NCBI GenBank assembly: GCA_009760885.1
Contig: CM019719.1
Coordinates: 29,676,084-29,740,083, forward strand
Direction of reading: 5' to 3'
DNA from: Achatina immaculata
Lineage: Eukaryota > Mollusca > Gastropoda > Stylommatophora > Achatinidae
DNA: 64,000 nucleotides
The notes beneath the pieces are model-generated. The model ran no database searches. It had not been told where the DNA came from and saw nothing but the letters and a program-made list of their open reading frames with translations. Below, piece after piece: positions 22,926-34,125 of this stretch. The translations under genes and the position numbers were made by a program. Numbering within the stretch: the first letter of the stretch is position 1; every line of letters starts with the position of its first letter.

Positions 22926-23120
22926 GACCTCTCGTAGGGTTGGGCGGACGTCTGAATTTGACTGGAAAGTGTAAGCTTAGATCACAAAACAATGATAATG
23001 GCGCTGGCAAACATTGATAAGGATAACTTAGGTGAGAGAAATATCCTAGATTAAAAGAACATTCCTTTCAGGTTCGTATCGCTTTTTTCTTTGTAAAAAA
23101 TAAGTGTGATACCTAAGTCT

Positions 23121-23122
<2 letters not shown>

Positions 23123-23151
<29 letters not shown>

Positions 23152-23152
23152 A
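23123..23152. repeat. (GA)n microsatellite
   Basis: Simple dinucleotide run between the C-tract satellite and the unknown element at 23190. Confidence 0.9.
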
Positions 23153-23189
23153 AATACACACTTTGCTCTAGCGCCTTAATGTTGGTGGG

Positions 23190-23480
23190 CAGCGTGACGC
23201 TCAAAGGTTCGAAGGTTCAAACTCAGACTCCGGCGTCACTGCATTCAGGACAGCCTCGTATATTCTCTGCCACATGCCGCAGCGTCCATCCAAGAGTATG
23301 TTTGCTAATAGTTCCCGTCAAGTGTTGGTTCTTTTCTTTGCATTTTCTGCCACACCAGATTTCCTACCAGCACCCTTAATTTGTCCTAGCTCCAATACCT
23401 CCATCTTCACAAGTACATTGTTCTTCCATTCCCGCTCTTCATTTCCTCCGCAATCTTCCCAATACAGCAGCTTCTAAACA
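23190..23480 (-). pseudogene. Unknown protein-like repeat (U), copy 1
   Basis: Matches 56895-57690 across gttcraaattcagactc, atatgccaagattatgtttg / agagtatgtttgctaatagt, ttaatttgtcycagctccaa and ttcccgctcttcatttyc. Minus-strand fragments read GNEEREWKN and LELGQIK, corresponding to ENEERDWKD and LELRQIK in the other copy. Unlike that copy it has no LINE-A inside, so it is the empty-site relative. Stops and frameshifts; family unknown. Confidence 0.7.
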
Positions 23481-23609
23481 AGTAGACAGGGGCGTAGAAG
23501 AAAAAGAATCGTGCGGTGGGAGATCAAGAGGAAAAGGAGCGTGACGTTACTGCCATGAAAATTTGTGAAAAAAAAGCATCTTTATAAACTGGGCTTACGT
23601 CATTAAGAT

Positions 23610-24590
23610 GTCCAGCCAGGGCACTCCACTGACAACATCATATAACTAGTATGCTCAACACTCCACTGACAACATCATATAACTAGCATGCTCAACACTC
23701 CACTGACAACATCGTATTGCTAACATGCTCAACACTCCACTGACAACATCATATAACTAGCATGCTCAACACTCCACTGACAACATCATATAACTAACAT
23801 GCTCAACACTCCACTGACAACATCATATAACTAGCATGCTCAACACTCCATTGACAACATCGTATTGCTAGCATGCTCAACACTCCACTGACAACATCCT
23901 ATTGCTAACATGCTCAACACTCCACTGACAACATCGTATAACTAGCATGCTCAACACTCCACTGACAACATCATATAACTAGCATGCTCAACACTCCACT
24001 GACAACATCGTATAACTAGCATGCTCAACACTCCACTGACAACATCGTATAACTAGCATGCTCAACACTCCACTGACAACATCGTATAACTAGCATGCTC
24101 AACACTCCACTGACAACATCGTATAACTAGCATGCTCAACACTCCACTGACAACATCATATAACTAGCATGCTCAACACTCCACTGACAACATCATATAA
24201 CTAGCATGCTCAACACTCCACTGACAACATCATATAACTAGCATGCTCAACACTCCACTGACAACATCATATAACTAGCATGCTCAACACTCCACTGACA
24301 ACATCATATAACTAGCATGCTCAACACTCCACTGACAACATCATATAACTAGCATGCTCAACACTCCACTGACAACATCGTATTGCTAGCCTGCTCAACA
24401 CTCCACTGACAACATCGTATTGCTAGCCTGCTCAACACTCCACTGACAACATCGTATTGCTAGCATGCTCAACACTCCACTGACAACATCGTATTGCTAG
24501 CCTGCTCAACACTCCACTGACAACATCGTATTGCTAGCATGCTCATCACTCCATTGACAACATCGTATAATTAGTATGTTCAACACTACA
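23610..24590. repeat. 37-bp satellite
   Basis: About 26 units made of caacactccactgacaacat followed by catataactagcatgct or the variant cgtattgctagcctgct. The two variants are clustered rather than random; the cgtattgctag type dominates 24370-24540. Units contain no unique spacers. Confidence 0.95.
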
Positions 24591-25790
24591 CTAACGAACT
24601 GTGTACTCACAACCTTCAACATATCACTTACAAGTCTGTTTAGACACCATTTCAATACAGCACTGCTAAAACTATTTAGCCACCACCTCCACCACTATAC
24701 TGATTAAATGTTTAGCTACCATCCTCTTCATTCTGTTGACAAAACTGTTTAGCCACCACCTTCAACATTCCCTGATGAAACTGTTTAGCCACCACCTTCA
24801 ACATTCCCTGATGAAACTGTTTAGTCAACACCTTCGACAATCCGCAGACGAAATTGTTTAGCCATTACCTTCTTCACTCTGTTGGTGAAACTATTTAGCC
24901 ACCACCTTCAACATTCCCTTATGAAACTGCTAAGCCACCACCTTCAACATTCCCTTATGAAACTGTTTAGCCACCACCTTCAACATTCCCTGATGAAACA
25001 AACTGTTTAGCCACCACCTTCAACATTCCCTTATGAAACTATTTAGCCACCACCTTCAACCTTCCCTTATGAAACTGCTTGGCCACCACCTTCAACATTC
25101 CCTTATGAAACTGTTTAGCCACCACCTTCAACATTCCCTTATGAAACTATTTAGCCACCACCTTCAATATTCCCTTATGAAACTGCTAAGCCACCACCTT
25201 CAACATTCCCTTATGAAACTGCTAAGCCACCACCTTCAACATTCCCGTAATGAAAATGTTTAGCCACCACCTTCAACATTCCCTTATGAAACTGCTTAGC
25301 CACCACCTTCAATATTCCTTTATGAAACTATTTAGCCACCACTTTCAACATTCCCTGATGAAACTATTTAGCCACCACTTTCAACATTCCCTGATGAAAC
25401 TATTTAGCCACCACCTTCAACATTCCCTGATGAAACTATTTAGCCACCACCTTCAACATTCCCTGATGAAACTATTTAGCCACCACCTTCAACATTCCCT
25501 TATGAAACTGCTAAGCCACCACCTTCAACATTGCCTTATGAAGCTATTTAGCCACCACCTTCAACATTCCCTTATGAAGCTATTTAGCCACCACCTTCAA
25601 CATTCCCTTATGAAACTGTTTAGCCACCACCTTCAACATTCCCTTATGAAACTATTTAGCCACCACCTTCAACATTCCCCTATGAAACTATTTAACTACC
25701 ACCTTCAACATTCCCTTATGAAACTATTTAGCCACCACATTCGACAATCCGCAGACAACTCTGTGTAACCATCATCTTCAATATTCCCCC
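24591..25790. repeat. 36-bp satellite, sister of the 37-bp array
   Basis: About 31 units of ttcaacattcccttatgaaa plus ctatttagccaccacc, homogeneous from 24890 to 25740. The first ~300 bp are diverged units intermediate with the 37-bp array. Because 36 is divisible by 3 the array stays open for 172 codons (MKLFSHHLQHSL repeated, 25250-25768), but nothing suggests that it is translated. Confidence 0.93.
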
Positions 25791-26176
25791 GACTAAACTG
25801 CTTCGCCACCGTCTTGTACTGTCAAACTTGTCTAAGTACATGCCCAACTATAAGCTCAGCAAGCCCCTTTTAATAAAAGAAATTCGCGCCAGAGTTCTGC
25901 AGCACCCCGTCTCCGCATAAATTACTAATAAATAAATGTTGTTTTACAAATTTGTATCTAAACTGCATTTCACTATTTTCAGATTAATTTTTATCTGTAA
26001 ACTTTGCTTTCAAAGCGCTTTTATTCAGAAAGAAGCATAGGACGACCCAAATAGACACTGAGACGTGCATCAGAGAAAATGCTGGTAAACAAATGACTGA
26101 CACTGGAGACAGACTAGAAGATAGCAATGGACCGACAGATGTGGAAATCTCTTGCATACATCAGCCTCGCGAGAAC

Positions 26177-26220
<44 letters not shown>

Positions 26221-26839
26221 TCAGTTCGGAATAAAGAAAAAAATGAAGGTTTTTCCAAAAATATTTTAAAGCACTAAATTGGTCTTGATTTCTTTCCATT
26301 TCTGTGATTCTTTCCACAACTACGGAAAGCTTTTGTGCTTATTATGCAGTTATATCAACCAGTTAACGTATTATTTCCAAAGAGAGAACAAGATTTCATG
26401 GGCAGGCCTCGAAAGGATTTATTTAGAAAAAGAAAATAATGGCGTAAGAAAGTTCGACCCAACACAAGAAACAGGATGCAGCAAAATGTCATAAGAAAGC
26501 TGAGCGAGGCAGGAGGGCGGCAACTGTTTTGTAAAGGTTTGTGCAAGGCCGTATCAGGTATTCACTGCGTGAGATAATCCGAAACCAAAATACAGTGTTT
26601 AGAGGGAAAGAAATATCCTTTCTTATTATTAGTAAGTGAATGAAAAGCAAGTGTCCTTTTTCTGGTAAGTTATTATTATTATTATTATTATTGTTTTAGT
26701 CATGAAAGAAATATTGCTGTACGTGCAGGAGCTCCTTGTTAAGTCGGAGCTTTTCTAGCTCTACGGTGCTTTTGCTTGCTTTTATTTTCTGACTTTTGCG
26801 CTGCCGAAACGAGGCACGCTGAAGACAGAACGTTGTATC

Positions 26840-26870
<31 letters not shown>
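25791..26870. other. Unassigned sequence with simple repeats
   Basis: Contains (GA)n at 26177-26215, (ATT)n near 26675 and (GA)n at 26842-26871. No gene recognised; the frames of 60-70 codons overlap the microsatellites. Confidence 0.45.
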
Positions 26871-26876
<6 letters not shown>

Positions 26877-27010
26877 TGAATGAATGAATAATCTTTATTT
26901 TTCAAGGGTAAAGAATTGGGCACGCAGGCCCGTCTTACATTCTGCAAAATAGACAGGGTTAATCTCGAAAAAAGGCCTCCTAGATTCCCACGAAACTGTA
27001 AAGTATTAAC
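26871..27010 (-). repeat. Probable LINE 3' end
   Basis: On the minus strand, cttgaaaaataaagattatt runs into an (attc)n tail. A polyadenylation-like AATAAA next to a tetranucleotide tail is typical of CR1/L2-type LINE 3' ends. Only about 130 bp can be assigned. Confidence 0.45.
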
Positions 27011-28359
27011 ATTAACCAATGCTATGGGCTGTGGTTATTGTCTAGACTGGTTATCCTCGTTAATATAAACTTCATCATATCACACTGTATCTGAGTGCTA
27101 GTGGCTGTTCTTCACCATAACATTGATCTGTTCATTTCAGTTGTGGCATTGTTCCTTTATTTTCAAACTAGTCTCATTTTTTTAAAATGTGAGAGCAAAT
27201 CTAGAACCTAGAGCGAGCGTGCGGTTCTGTGACACACATTACAAAAGATGGGACCATTTGGGCCAACTAGTCAGCCGCTGAAGGTGATTTGTTGTAGAAG
27301 TACAGTCCGCTGAAGGTGATATGTTATAAAAATACAGCACTTGGCTTTGAAGGACAGAGTTTTATACAGGTTGTTTAGCCTTGCTTGGGGCGCAGAGTAG
27401 CTTGATACCGGCCAATGTGCACTCTAAGCTTTTGCGGCTTGTGCACAGAATTTACAACCCATACATATTCTCACAAACATTTTGTGCGCACATATCCATC
27501 GTTACTTCAGCTCACGGAGTATAATATAAAGTTCTCGTAGAAAAAGAAATTCTAATATCCAAAGAAATCAGAGGAAAAAAAAAACTCATAGAGCGCTATC
27601 ATATCTTTCTTAAGCTCTATTATAGCACACACACAACTTAAGGAAACTGCAGAATAAAAGTATAATTTTTTTCTTTTTAACACATTATATACAATTCATG
27701 CGCGGCATGATTTTCCTTTGTGTGGTTGTGCGTGTATGTGCGCGGCCGCGCTGCTTAGAGGAAACCCACACACATATATTTACATGTACACACACATAAT
27801 ATATATATATATACATACATACATAAATAATATGACTAAGTATGTTCAAGAGACTTAAAAATTTGCATTCAAATAAGCACAGCAATCCAAGTTGAGAGTT
27901 TCAAGTGCTGTGTATATTCAAGATTCGTTAATATGTAGAAAAGTTGATATTAAATGTAGAAATGGGAAAGAACATCCGAGTACTTGAAGTAAGGATGTAC
28001 ACAAGTAACAGGCGCGACCTTTATTGAGAAAAAAATAAGTACCCGAAAAATGTAGAACCAGAAATTGCTAAGGCAAGAGACTGAGCAAGATGGAGAAACA
28101 TAGCTGTAACTTTTCACTGAGATGGTAGCACAGAGTGATGATGGTGATGATGATGATGATGATGATGTAAGAAGTAAATATCACAAAGTCTAATTAGGAC
28201 GTTTAGAAGATGTGGTGGTGAATTAAACAGCAACCTTAATTTCCTCTTTAAAATGTACGAGTAGTAGTCAGTTATAGTACAGAAATGTTGTACCATTCCC
28301 CCTCTCTAGATGTGTGTATGCAGAGGCACATCAGAAATGTTTTAAAATATGATGACAGC
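27011..28359. other. No gene recognised
   Basis: Contains a local duplication of cgctgaaggtgatttgtt near 27283 and 27307, a TA/TACA-rich run at 27775-27835 and a (GAT)n run at 28138-28167. The sequence from some point before 28360 may be the 5' flank of the mariner described at 29103. Confidence 0.4.
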
Positions 28360-28371
28360 AGACAAGATCAA

Positions 28372-29090
28372 TGGAAAAACTAATTATGTCAGTCCGTAAG
28401 AACAGCGAAGAGCAGAACCTCTATCTTAATGCAAAGAAAACTAAATTGATGACAACTGACAAAGCAAACAAGGCAGCTGAAATATATATCAATGAGGAAA
28501 AATTGGAAGAAGTGGAGAGTTTTGAATATCTTGGATCACTGCTAACTAATAATGGAGATACAATGAGGGAAATTAAAAGGAGGACATCTGTTGCTCTTCA
28601 GAAAGTAAAACAAATAAAGAATCTGTGGAGAGGAGCAGACAGAACTACAAAAATAAGATTTTTAAGGGCATGCATCTTTCCCATCGCAACATATGCCTGT
28701 GAGACCTGGACACTTAACAAAACAGCTGAGAAACACATAAATGCCTTTGAATGTAAATGCTACAGAAGAGTTCTCCAAATATCGTGGACACAAAAAAAAG
28801 AACAAATACTATAAGAGCTTAATATTGAAGAAGGCTGGCTAGTAAAGAGGATTAAAGAGAGAAAACTTAAATATTTTGGACACATTAAACGTCATGATAA
28901 GACCGTATTGGAAGGATACATAAAGGGGAAAAGAAAAAGAGGAAGACCAAAACGAAGATGGCTGCAAGAAATTGTTGACGATCTGCAAATGGACGCAGCA
29001 ACAGCAGGCCATCTTGCTTACAACCGAGAGGCCTACAGGAGTGCTGTTTGGGAGGCAAAGTTCCGCAAGGGACATGCAAATGAATGAATG
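28372..29090 (+). mobile_element. LINE-A copy 2 (RTE-like)
   Basis: Flanked by a 12-bp duplication agacaagatcaa at 28360-28371 and 29091-29102. A 147-codon frame (28371-28814) reads LIMSVRKNSEEQNLYLNAKK, VESFEYLGSLLTNNGDTMRE, IATYACETWTLNKTAEKHIN; a small deletion at about 28808 shifts it before the GHIKRHD...GRPK..HANE end. The stop codon falls in the (gaat)n tail. Inserted into the 5' part of a mariner remnant. Confidence 0.93.
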
Positions 29091-29102
29091 AGACAAGATC
29101 AA

Positions 29103-30060
29103 AGATGGCCGCTCCATTAGAAACATGCACGAGAGAAGAAAAGTGTGCAGTAATAGGGTGCTGTATGTGAGGAATCTGCAGATATTCATCGCAGAATGAG
29201 GAGGCAGTGCGGAGACACCCGTGTGTCCCTTCAGCAAGTATATGAGTGGCACAGAAAGTTACAAAGATTTGACGGGTACAGATCGCTCTGATCTGTCTCA
29301 TATTGCAAATGGACCTGACGCTAACGCTGAAGTGGAATGAATGATACAGGAAAACTGGTAGGTAACATTTAATGGTGGTGGAAAGAAAATTGAAGATTTG
29401 TCATGGTCCGTCGCATTATATCATTCACGGAATAATGCAGTACCGAAAAGTCTCCGCCAGGTGGGAATTAAAGCAATTCACTCCCGATCTAAAAGAATGT
29501 CATGAAGATATTTGTTAAACTTTTTTACGACGTTTTGAAACTAAAGAAAATGACTTTCTGTGATATATAATCACTGGAGATATTGGGTACATTAATCCCA
29601 GTCAGAGACAAAGCGAGTCAGCAAGGAGTGGTGACATTCATCTTGTCGAAAGAAAAAGAAGTTTCGTACAACTCCGTCAGCCTGAAAATTAATGATCACT
29701 CTCTTCTGGAAATGTAAAGGGCCAAACCCTGAAACATTACATGCTCAAAGTAACAATTATCAATAGCGAAGTTTACTGTGATCTGCTTGTGAATCATTTG
29801 AAATCTGCAGCCAGATGAAAACGCCGTGTTTTGCTCAGTTGCGATGTGTTGTTACAGCATGATAACGCAGCCTGGCAAGTGCAACAGCTCATTAAATTAC
29901 AGATCTGGGTTTGGAGTGTCTTCCACATCTCGCATATTCACCCGACATCGTACCACGTAATTATCGTATCTTTTGAACCCCCCCCCCCCTTCCTTCCCGA
30001 AGGAGGCGCTGTGGGAAAAGTTCAATATGGATGAGAGAAAAATTAAAGAGACTATGTAGA
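29103..30060 (+). pseudogene. Dead mariner-family transposase
   Basis: Broken frames follow the mariner order: an N-terminal MAAPLETCTREEKCAVI stretch, a DIHLVERK-like region, an ITGDIGY stretch (standing for the TGDE catalytic motif, with the acidic residues altered), LLQHDNAAWQ (the HDNARPH motif with its aspartate) and HLAYSPDIVPRNY (the YSPDLAPxDY motif). Frameshifts and stops throughout; not active. Terminal repeats were not located. A LINE-A insertion separates its 5' flank. Confidence 0.8.
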
Positions 30061-30834
30061 GTTGGCTACTGTTTCAGTCAGAAGATTTTTTTTCCCTCGG
30101 GCAATCTAGGTCCTACCTGCATTGAACATGGCGGGACCTGTTTTGAAAAGTGATAAGGAGTTTTTTTTGCAATCATATTTATACATTTTACTCCATTTTG
30201 TTTTTAGAAAGTTAAGGTTCATTTTTGATTCACCTTTATACAAACAGATATGAGATAAAAGATATCAAACAAAGGCAATAAAGATCAAGTTTTTGTAGAA
30301 CAAAAATGGCGTCTGACTAAACCGCAGAGACAAAATAAATTGTGTCTGTAGGGGGAAAAAATGACCGACTCAGAAACTACAAAATAGGAGTTGTGATGTA
30401 ATAGAATGATCACTGTCAAAGAGTTATATTTATCATAGAATCCTTGTCTTTATCATTACCCGGTTCCTCATTCATTATTTATCTTGTCTGACAGTCTGAT
30501 ATCTGGTCCGTGTTCATCTTCCCGGTCATTGTATGAGTGTCTGGTTGTTCTTAAAAACGATTTTAAACTGATAAATTTTAAACCATGTCATAAACAAACG
30601 CTGGTACTCTCTGCATGTCAAAGATAAAAGCTTTTGCGTAAAAGTACCACTTTAAAAAAAGTGCGCTTGACAAGCAATATATTTTGTCTTGCCACGTTCC
30701 TGTTTCTGCAGCCTATTTACGTACGCTATTGAGAACAATAAAATCTGTTGCCCTTTCTTTGCTATTTGCTCTACCAACAGGAAAGATTTTTTTCTGCCGT
30801 TTTTTTTATTGCATTGTCCATTATAATGGTTTAA
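30061..30834. other. Possible mariner 3' flank, otherwise unassigned
   Basis: AT-rich, no frame or repeat recognised. Confidence 0.35.
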
Positions 30835-31175
30835 TACAGCAACTTAATGCAATGGTTAATACAGAAACTTAATACAGCTTAATACAGCAACTTAATACAA
30901 TGATGATACAGCAGTTTAATACAGCAATTTAATACAATAGGTTAATACAGCAACTTAATACAATGATCTAACACAGCAACTTAATGGAATGGTTGATACA
31001 AACACTTAATACAGTGGTTTAATACAGACACATAATACAATGGTTTAATACAACAACTTAATACAATGGTTAAATTCAGTGACTTAATAGAATGGATTAA
31101 TGCAACTTAATTCATGATTTAATACAACTTAATCCATGATATAATACAACAACTTAATTCATGATTTAATACAAT
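30835..31175. repeat. Degenerate ~25-bp tandem repeat
   Basis: Roughly 14 imperfect units on taatacagcaacttaataca and atggt. Heavily diverged, so older than the other arrays in the window. A (CT)n run follows at 31247-31273. Confidence 0.8.
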
Positions 31176-31273
31176 AATACCACTGCAGTAATTTAAGCTT
31201 CTAATATTACAATGACACACGCTATTTTGCCAAAGCGACATCTCTCCAACTCTCTCTCTCTCTCTCTCTCTGA

Positions 31274-32320
31274 ACCTTAAGTGGCCAAGGCACATGGAGG
31301 TTTCGCCGCAAGGTTTACCACAAACGCTTCTCCTTCTGAAAGCCACATAGACATGATAAAAAAGTAAAGGATTTCTCAGTAGTTAAAAAAAAAAGTAGTA
31401 AAGAAAGCCAGTACGGCCATGTTAAGATCCCAACTGACATAGCTTCTCGTGATAAGAAGAAAACAAAAGGAGGGATGATGTAACAGAAAAACAAACACAG
31501 AGCACGGGCGCAGCTCACTCGACCTGTTTTATAAGTGGAAACAAACATCTTCATCCTTCAAGACGGACTCTCGAAATTTCTTTAGGAAGGAAATTGTAAG
31601 GATACCAGAAAATTGTTAACGGAAATGTGCTTCAGTGAGATACACAAAAGTTGCTGCATGTTAAGTGACAAGGACTAGGAAACGCGGAACAAAAAGATTA
31701 AGACGGCTAAGAAAAAGATGAACGATTATGATGATACTGATGAAAACAAGCTGAGCAAAAAAAAAAAAAGACACCGAAAAAAGATGTCTATCAAGGATAG
31801 AAAGAAAGTAGACAAGAAAGGTAAGCGGCGAAGATAATAACTTTGATGTAGAAGAATAAAACGTGAAAGGATAAAAAAAAAGAAGGAAAAGAATTTCATC
31901 AAGCCTCACGTAAACCAGATTGGGAACTGATAACACAATCTCCCTTCCACGACAGAAGAAAAAAGTTTGTAAAATATCCTGAAGAAATATCTACCCTGGG
32001 CGAGATTTTCCCTTCCAGCTGTAACTAATTTTGTGCGTAAAAAAAAAAAAGATAGTTCAGGTGCAGAATAAGAGTGAAAATGGACAGAAGTTTATCAAAC
32101 ATCAAAATGTGGAATAAAATGGAAGAATGAAATAACCAAGAAGAAGTAGTCCACAAACTTTATATCATCGACACAACTAAAAAAATCACGTTCAATCTCG
32201 AGACTGGAAGTACAGACCAGTGTCCATAAGGTATAAACAAAATAACAGTAGACATCTTGCTACGGCATATGTTCTACTTTCAAAGAACAGAGAAAATTCA
32301 TAGGTTTGAAGCCATGTTAT
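31274..32320. other. No gene recognised
   Basis: A-rich, with several A9-A13 runs. Frames of 75-91 codons are low-complexity. Confidence 0.4.
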
Positions 32321-32836
32321 ATTCTAATCTATTCTAAGTGCCATGCCGCGTGGCATAGGCGATCATTTCTCTCCACAATTTCCTGTCTTTCGCGTTGATT
32401 ATGAGATCCGCCTGTGACTTTTTTCCTAGCCACACTGACAGCCCATCCAGTAACTTCTCACTCTGTCTCCCTCTGTCTCTTCTTCCTTCAATTTTTCCAG
32501 TTGCGACAGTGTGCTCCAATTTTCCTCTTCTCAGGAAATGTCCTACAAATCTCATTTGTCTGCCTCTGATCTTTGCTGTAATTTGCCGTTTAACTCCAGT
32601 CTCTCTTAAGACTTCTTCGTTGGTTTTCTTAGCTGTCCATGGTACCTTCAACATCCTTCTTATAAAGCCACATTCCCATGGCCTCCACTTCTCGCTGTAC
32701 TCTCTTATTCATAGACCATGCTTCACACCTATAAAACAAAATTGGCTCGATGTAACATTTAAGTATTCGGACTCTTGTTTCCATTGATATGGATCTGTTG
32801 TACAAGATGTGTCTCATTGTCTGGAATGCTGTATGT
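32321..32836 (-). mobile_element. LINE-B copy 1, 3' end
   Basis: The minus strand reads MRHILYNRSISMETRVRILK, CYIEPILFYRCEAWSMN, MLKVPWTAKKTNEEVLRETG, MRFVGHFLRRGKLEHTVATG, KIEGRRDRGRQ, then AYATRHGT and stop. It is closely related to 62575-63090. Frames are nearly intact with one shift near 32640. The tail is ttagaatagattagaat on the minus strand. A possible 7-bp duplication catgtta lies at each side. Confidence 0.88.
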
Positions 32837-33142
32837 CATGTTAATAAGCTGTATAAGGGTATATAAATCGTAAGAGAAAAACGGTTATTGGACACACCTA
32901 AGTTGTTGTTACAAAATATATATCTCGAAAATAAACTCCAGTAAGGAGCAATCCATCGATGAATAATCGAAAAGATGACCATTAGAAGAGATACAGAAGC
33001 AGGAATTGCCTAATCGACATCGAAGCCCTTCTTCTTCTCGGGCTGAAAATGCAGTACCATGTTCTGGTCCAGCCATCGACGACTCTTCCATTTGTCAAGG
33101 CTCCAGCTCATAATACGGCGTACGCGCATCGCGGTGTGAGTC
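32837..33142. other. No gene recognised
   Basis: Short spacer between LINE-B and the 56-bp array; only chance frames. Confidence 0.4.
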
Positions 33143-33925
33143 TTCTTCTAAGCATATCGAATCAATTCTCTTATAAAAAGCAGGGAATGAGGTGTATTTC
33201 CTTCTAAGTATATCGAATCAATTCTCTTATAAAAAGCGGGAAATGAGGTGTATTTCCTTCTAAGTATATCGAATCAATTCTCTTATAAAAAGCAGGGAAT
33301 GAGGTGTATTTCCTTCTAAGTATATCGAACCAATTCTCTTATAAAAAGCAGGGAATGAGGTGTATTTCCTTCTAAGTATATCGAACCAATTCTCTTATAA
33401 AAAGCAGGGAATGAGGTGTATTTCCTTCTAAGTATATCGAATCAATTCTCTTATAAAAAGCAGGGAATGAGGTGTATTTCCTTCTAAGTATATCGAACCA
33501 ATTCTCTTATAAAAAGCAGGGAATGAGGTGTATTTCCTTCTAAGTATATCGAACCAATTCTCTTATAAAAAGCAGGGAATGAGGTGTATTTCCTTCTAAG
33601 TATATCGAATCAATTCTCTTATAAAAAGCAGGAAATGAGGTGTATTTCCTTCTAAGCATATCGAACCAATTCTCTTATAAAAAGCAGGGAATGAGGTGTA
33701 TTTCCTTCTAAGTATATCGAACCAATTCTCTTATAAAAAGCGGGGAATGAGGTGTATTTCCTTTTAAGTATATCGAACCAATTCTCTTATAAAAAAAGCA
33801 GGGAATGAGGTGTATTTCCTTCTAAGTATATCGAAACAATTCTGTTATAAAAAAGCAGGGAATGAGGTGTATTTCCTTCTAAGCATATCAAACCAATTCT
33901 CTTATAAAAAGCGGTGAACGTGGTG
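33143..33925. repeat. 56-bp minisatellite
   Basis: About 14 units made of ttccttctaagtatatcgaa, tcaattctcttataaaaagc and agggaatgaggtgtat. A single C/T site (gaatcaa versus gaaccaa) alternates T-C-C through the middle of the array, giving a three-unit higher order. Confidence 0.94.
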
Positions 33926-34061
33926 GATTTCTTTCGAAGTAGATTGGACCAACTGTCTTTTTAAAGAGTGTCCTAGAAGCTTTTTCTACAGATAAAATAG
34001 CTATACGAATACCACTCTATCTCATATTGATCTACCCCGCGCCATCGTTTGCTCGAACTAC

Positions 34062-34125
34062 CTTGCGAGCCCTATTTGACGTTTAACGGCACGGGAAGAA
34101 CATAAGATATAAGATAAGATCGTTT
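34062..34125 (+). repeat. LINE-C copy 3, tail only
   Basis: cttgcgagccctatttgacg followed by tttaacggcacgggaag and an ataagatataagataagat tail. Same 3' end as 597-715 and 20068-20400 in the opposite orientation. Confidence 0.8.

Noticed and set aside
21839..22927. Proline-rich ORFs of 153 and 172 codons
   Set aside because: Translations of C-tract satellite units; open because the unit has few stops.
25250..25768. 172-codon ORF
   Set aside because: Translation of the 36-bp satellite; no start context, promoter or splice evidence.
28114..28296. Histidine-run ORF
   Set aside because: The His run is the complement of a (GAT)n microsatellite.
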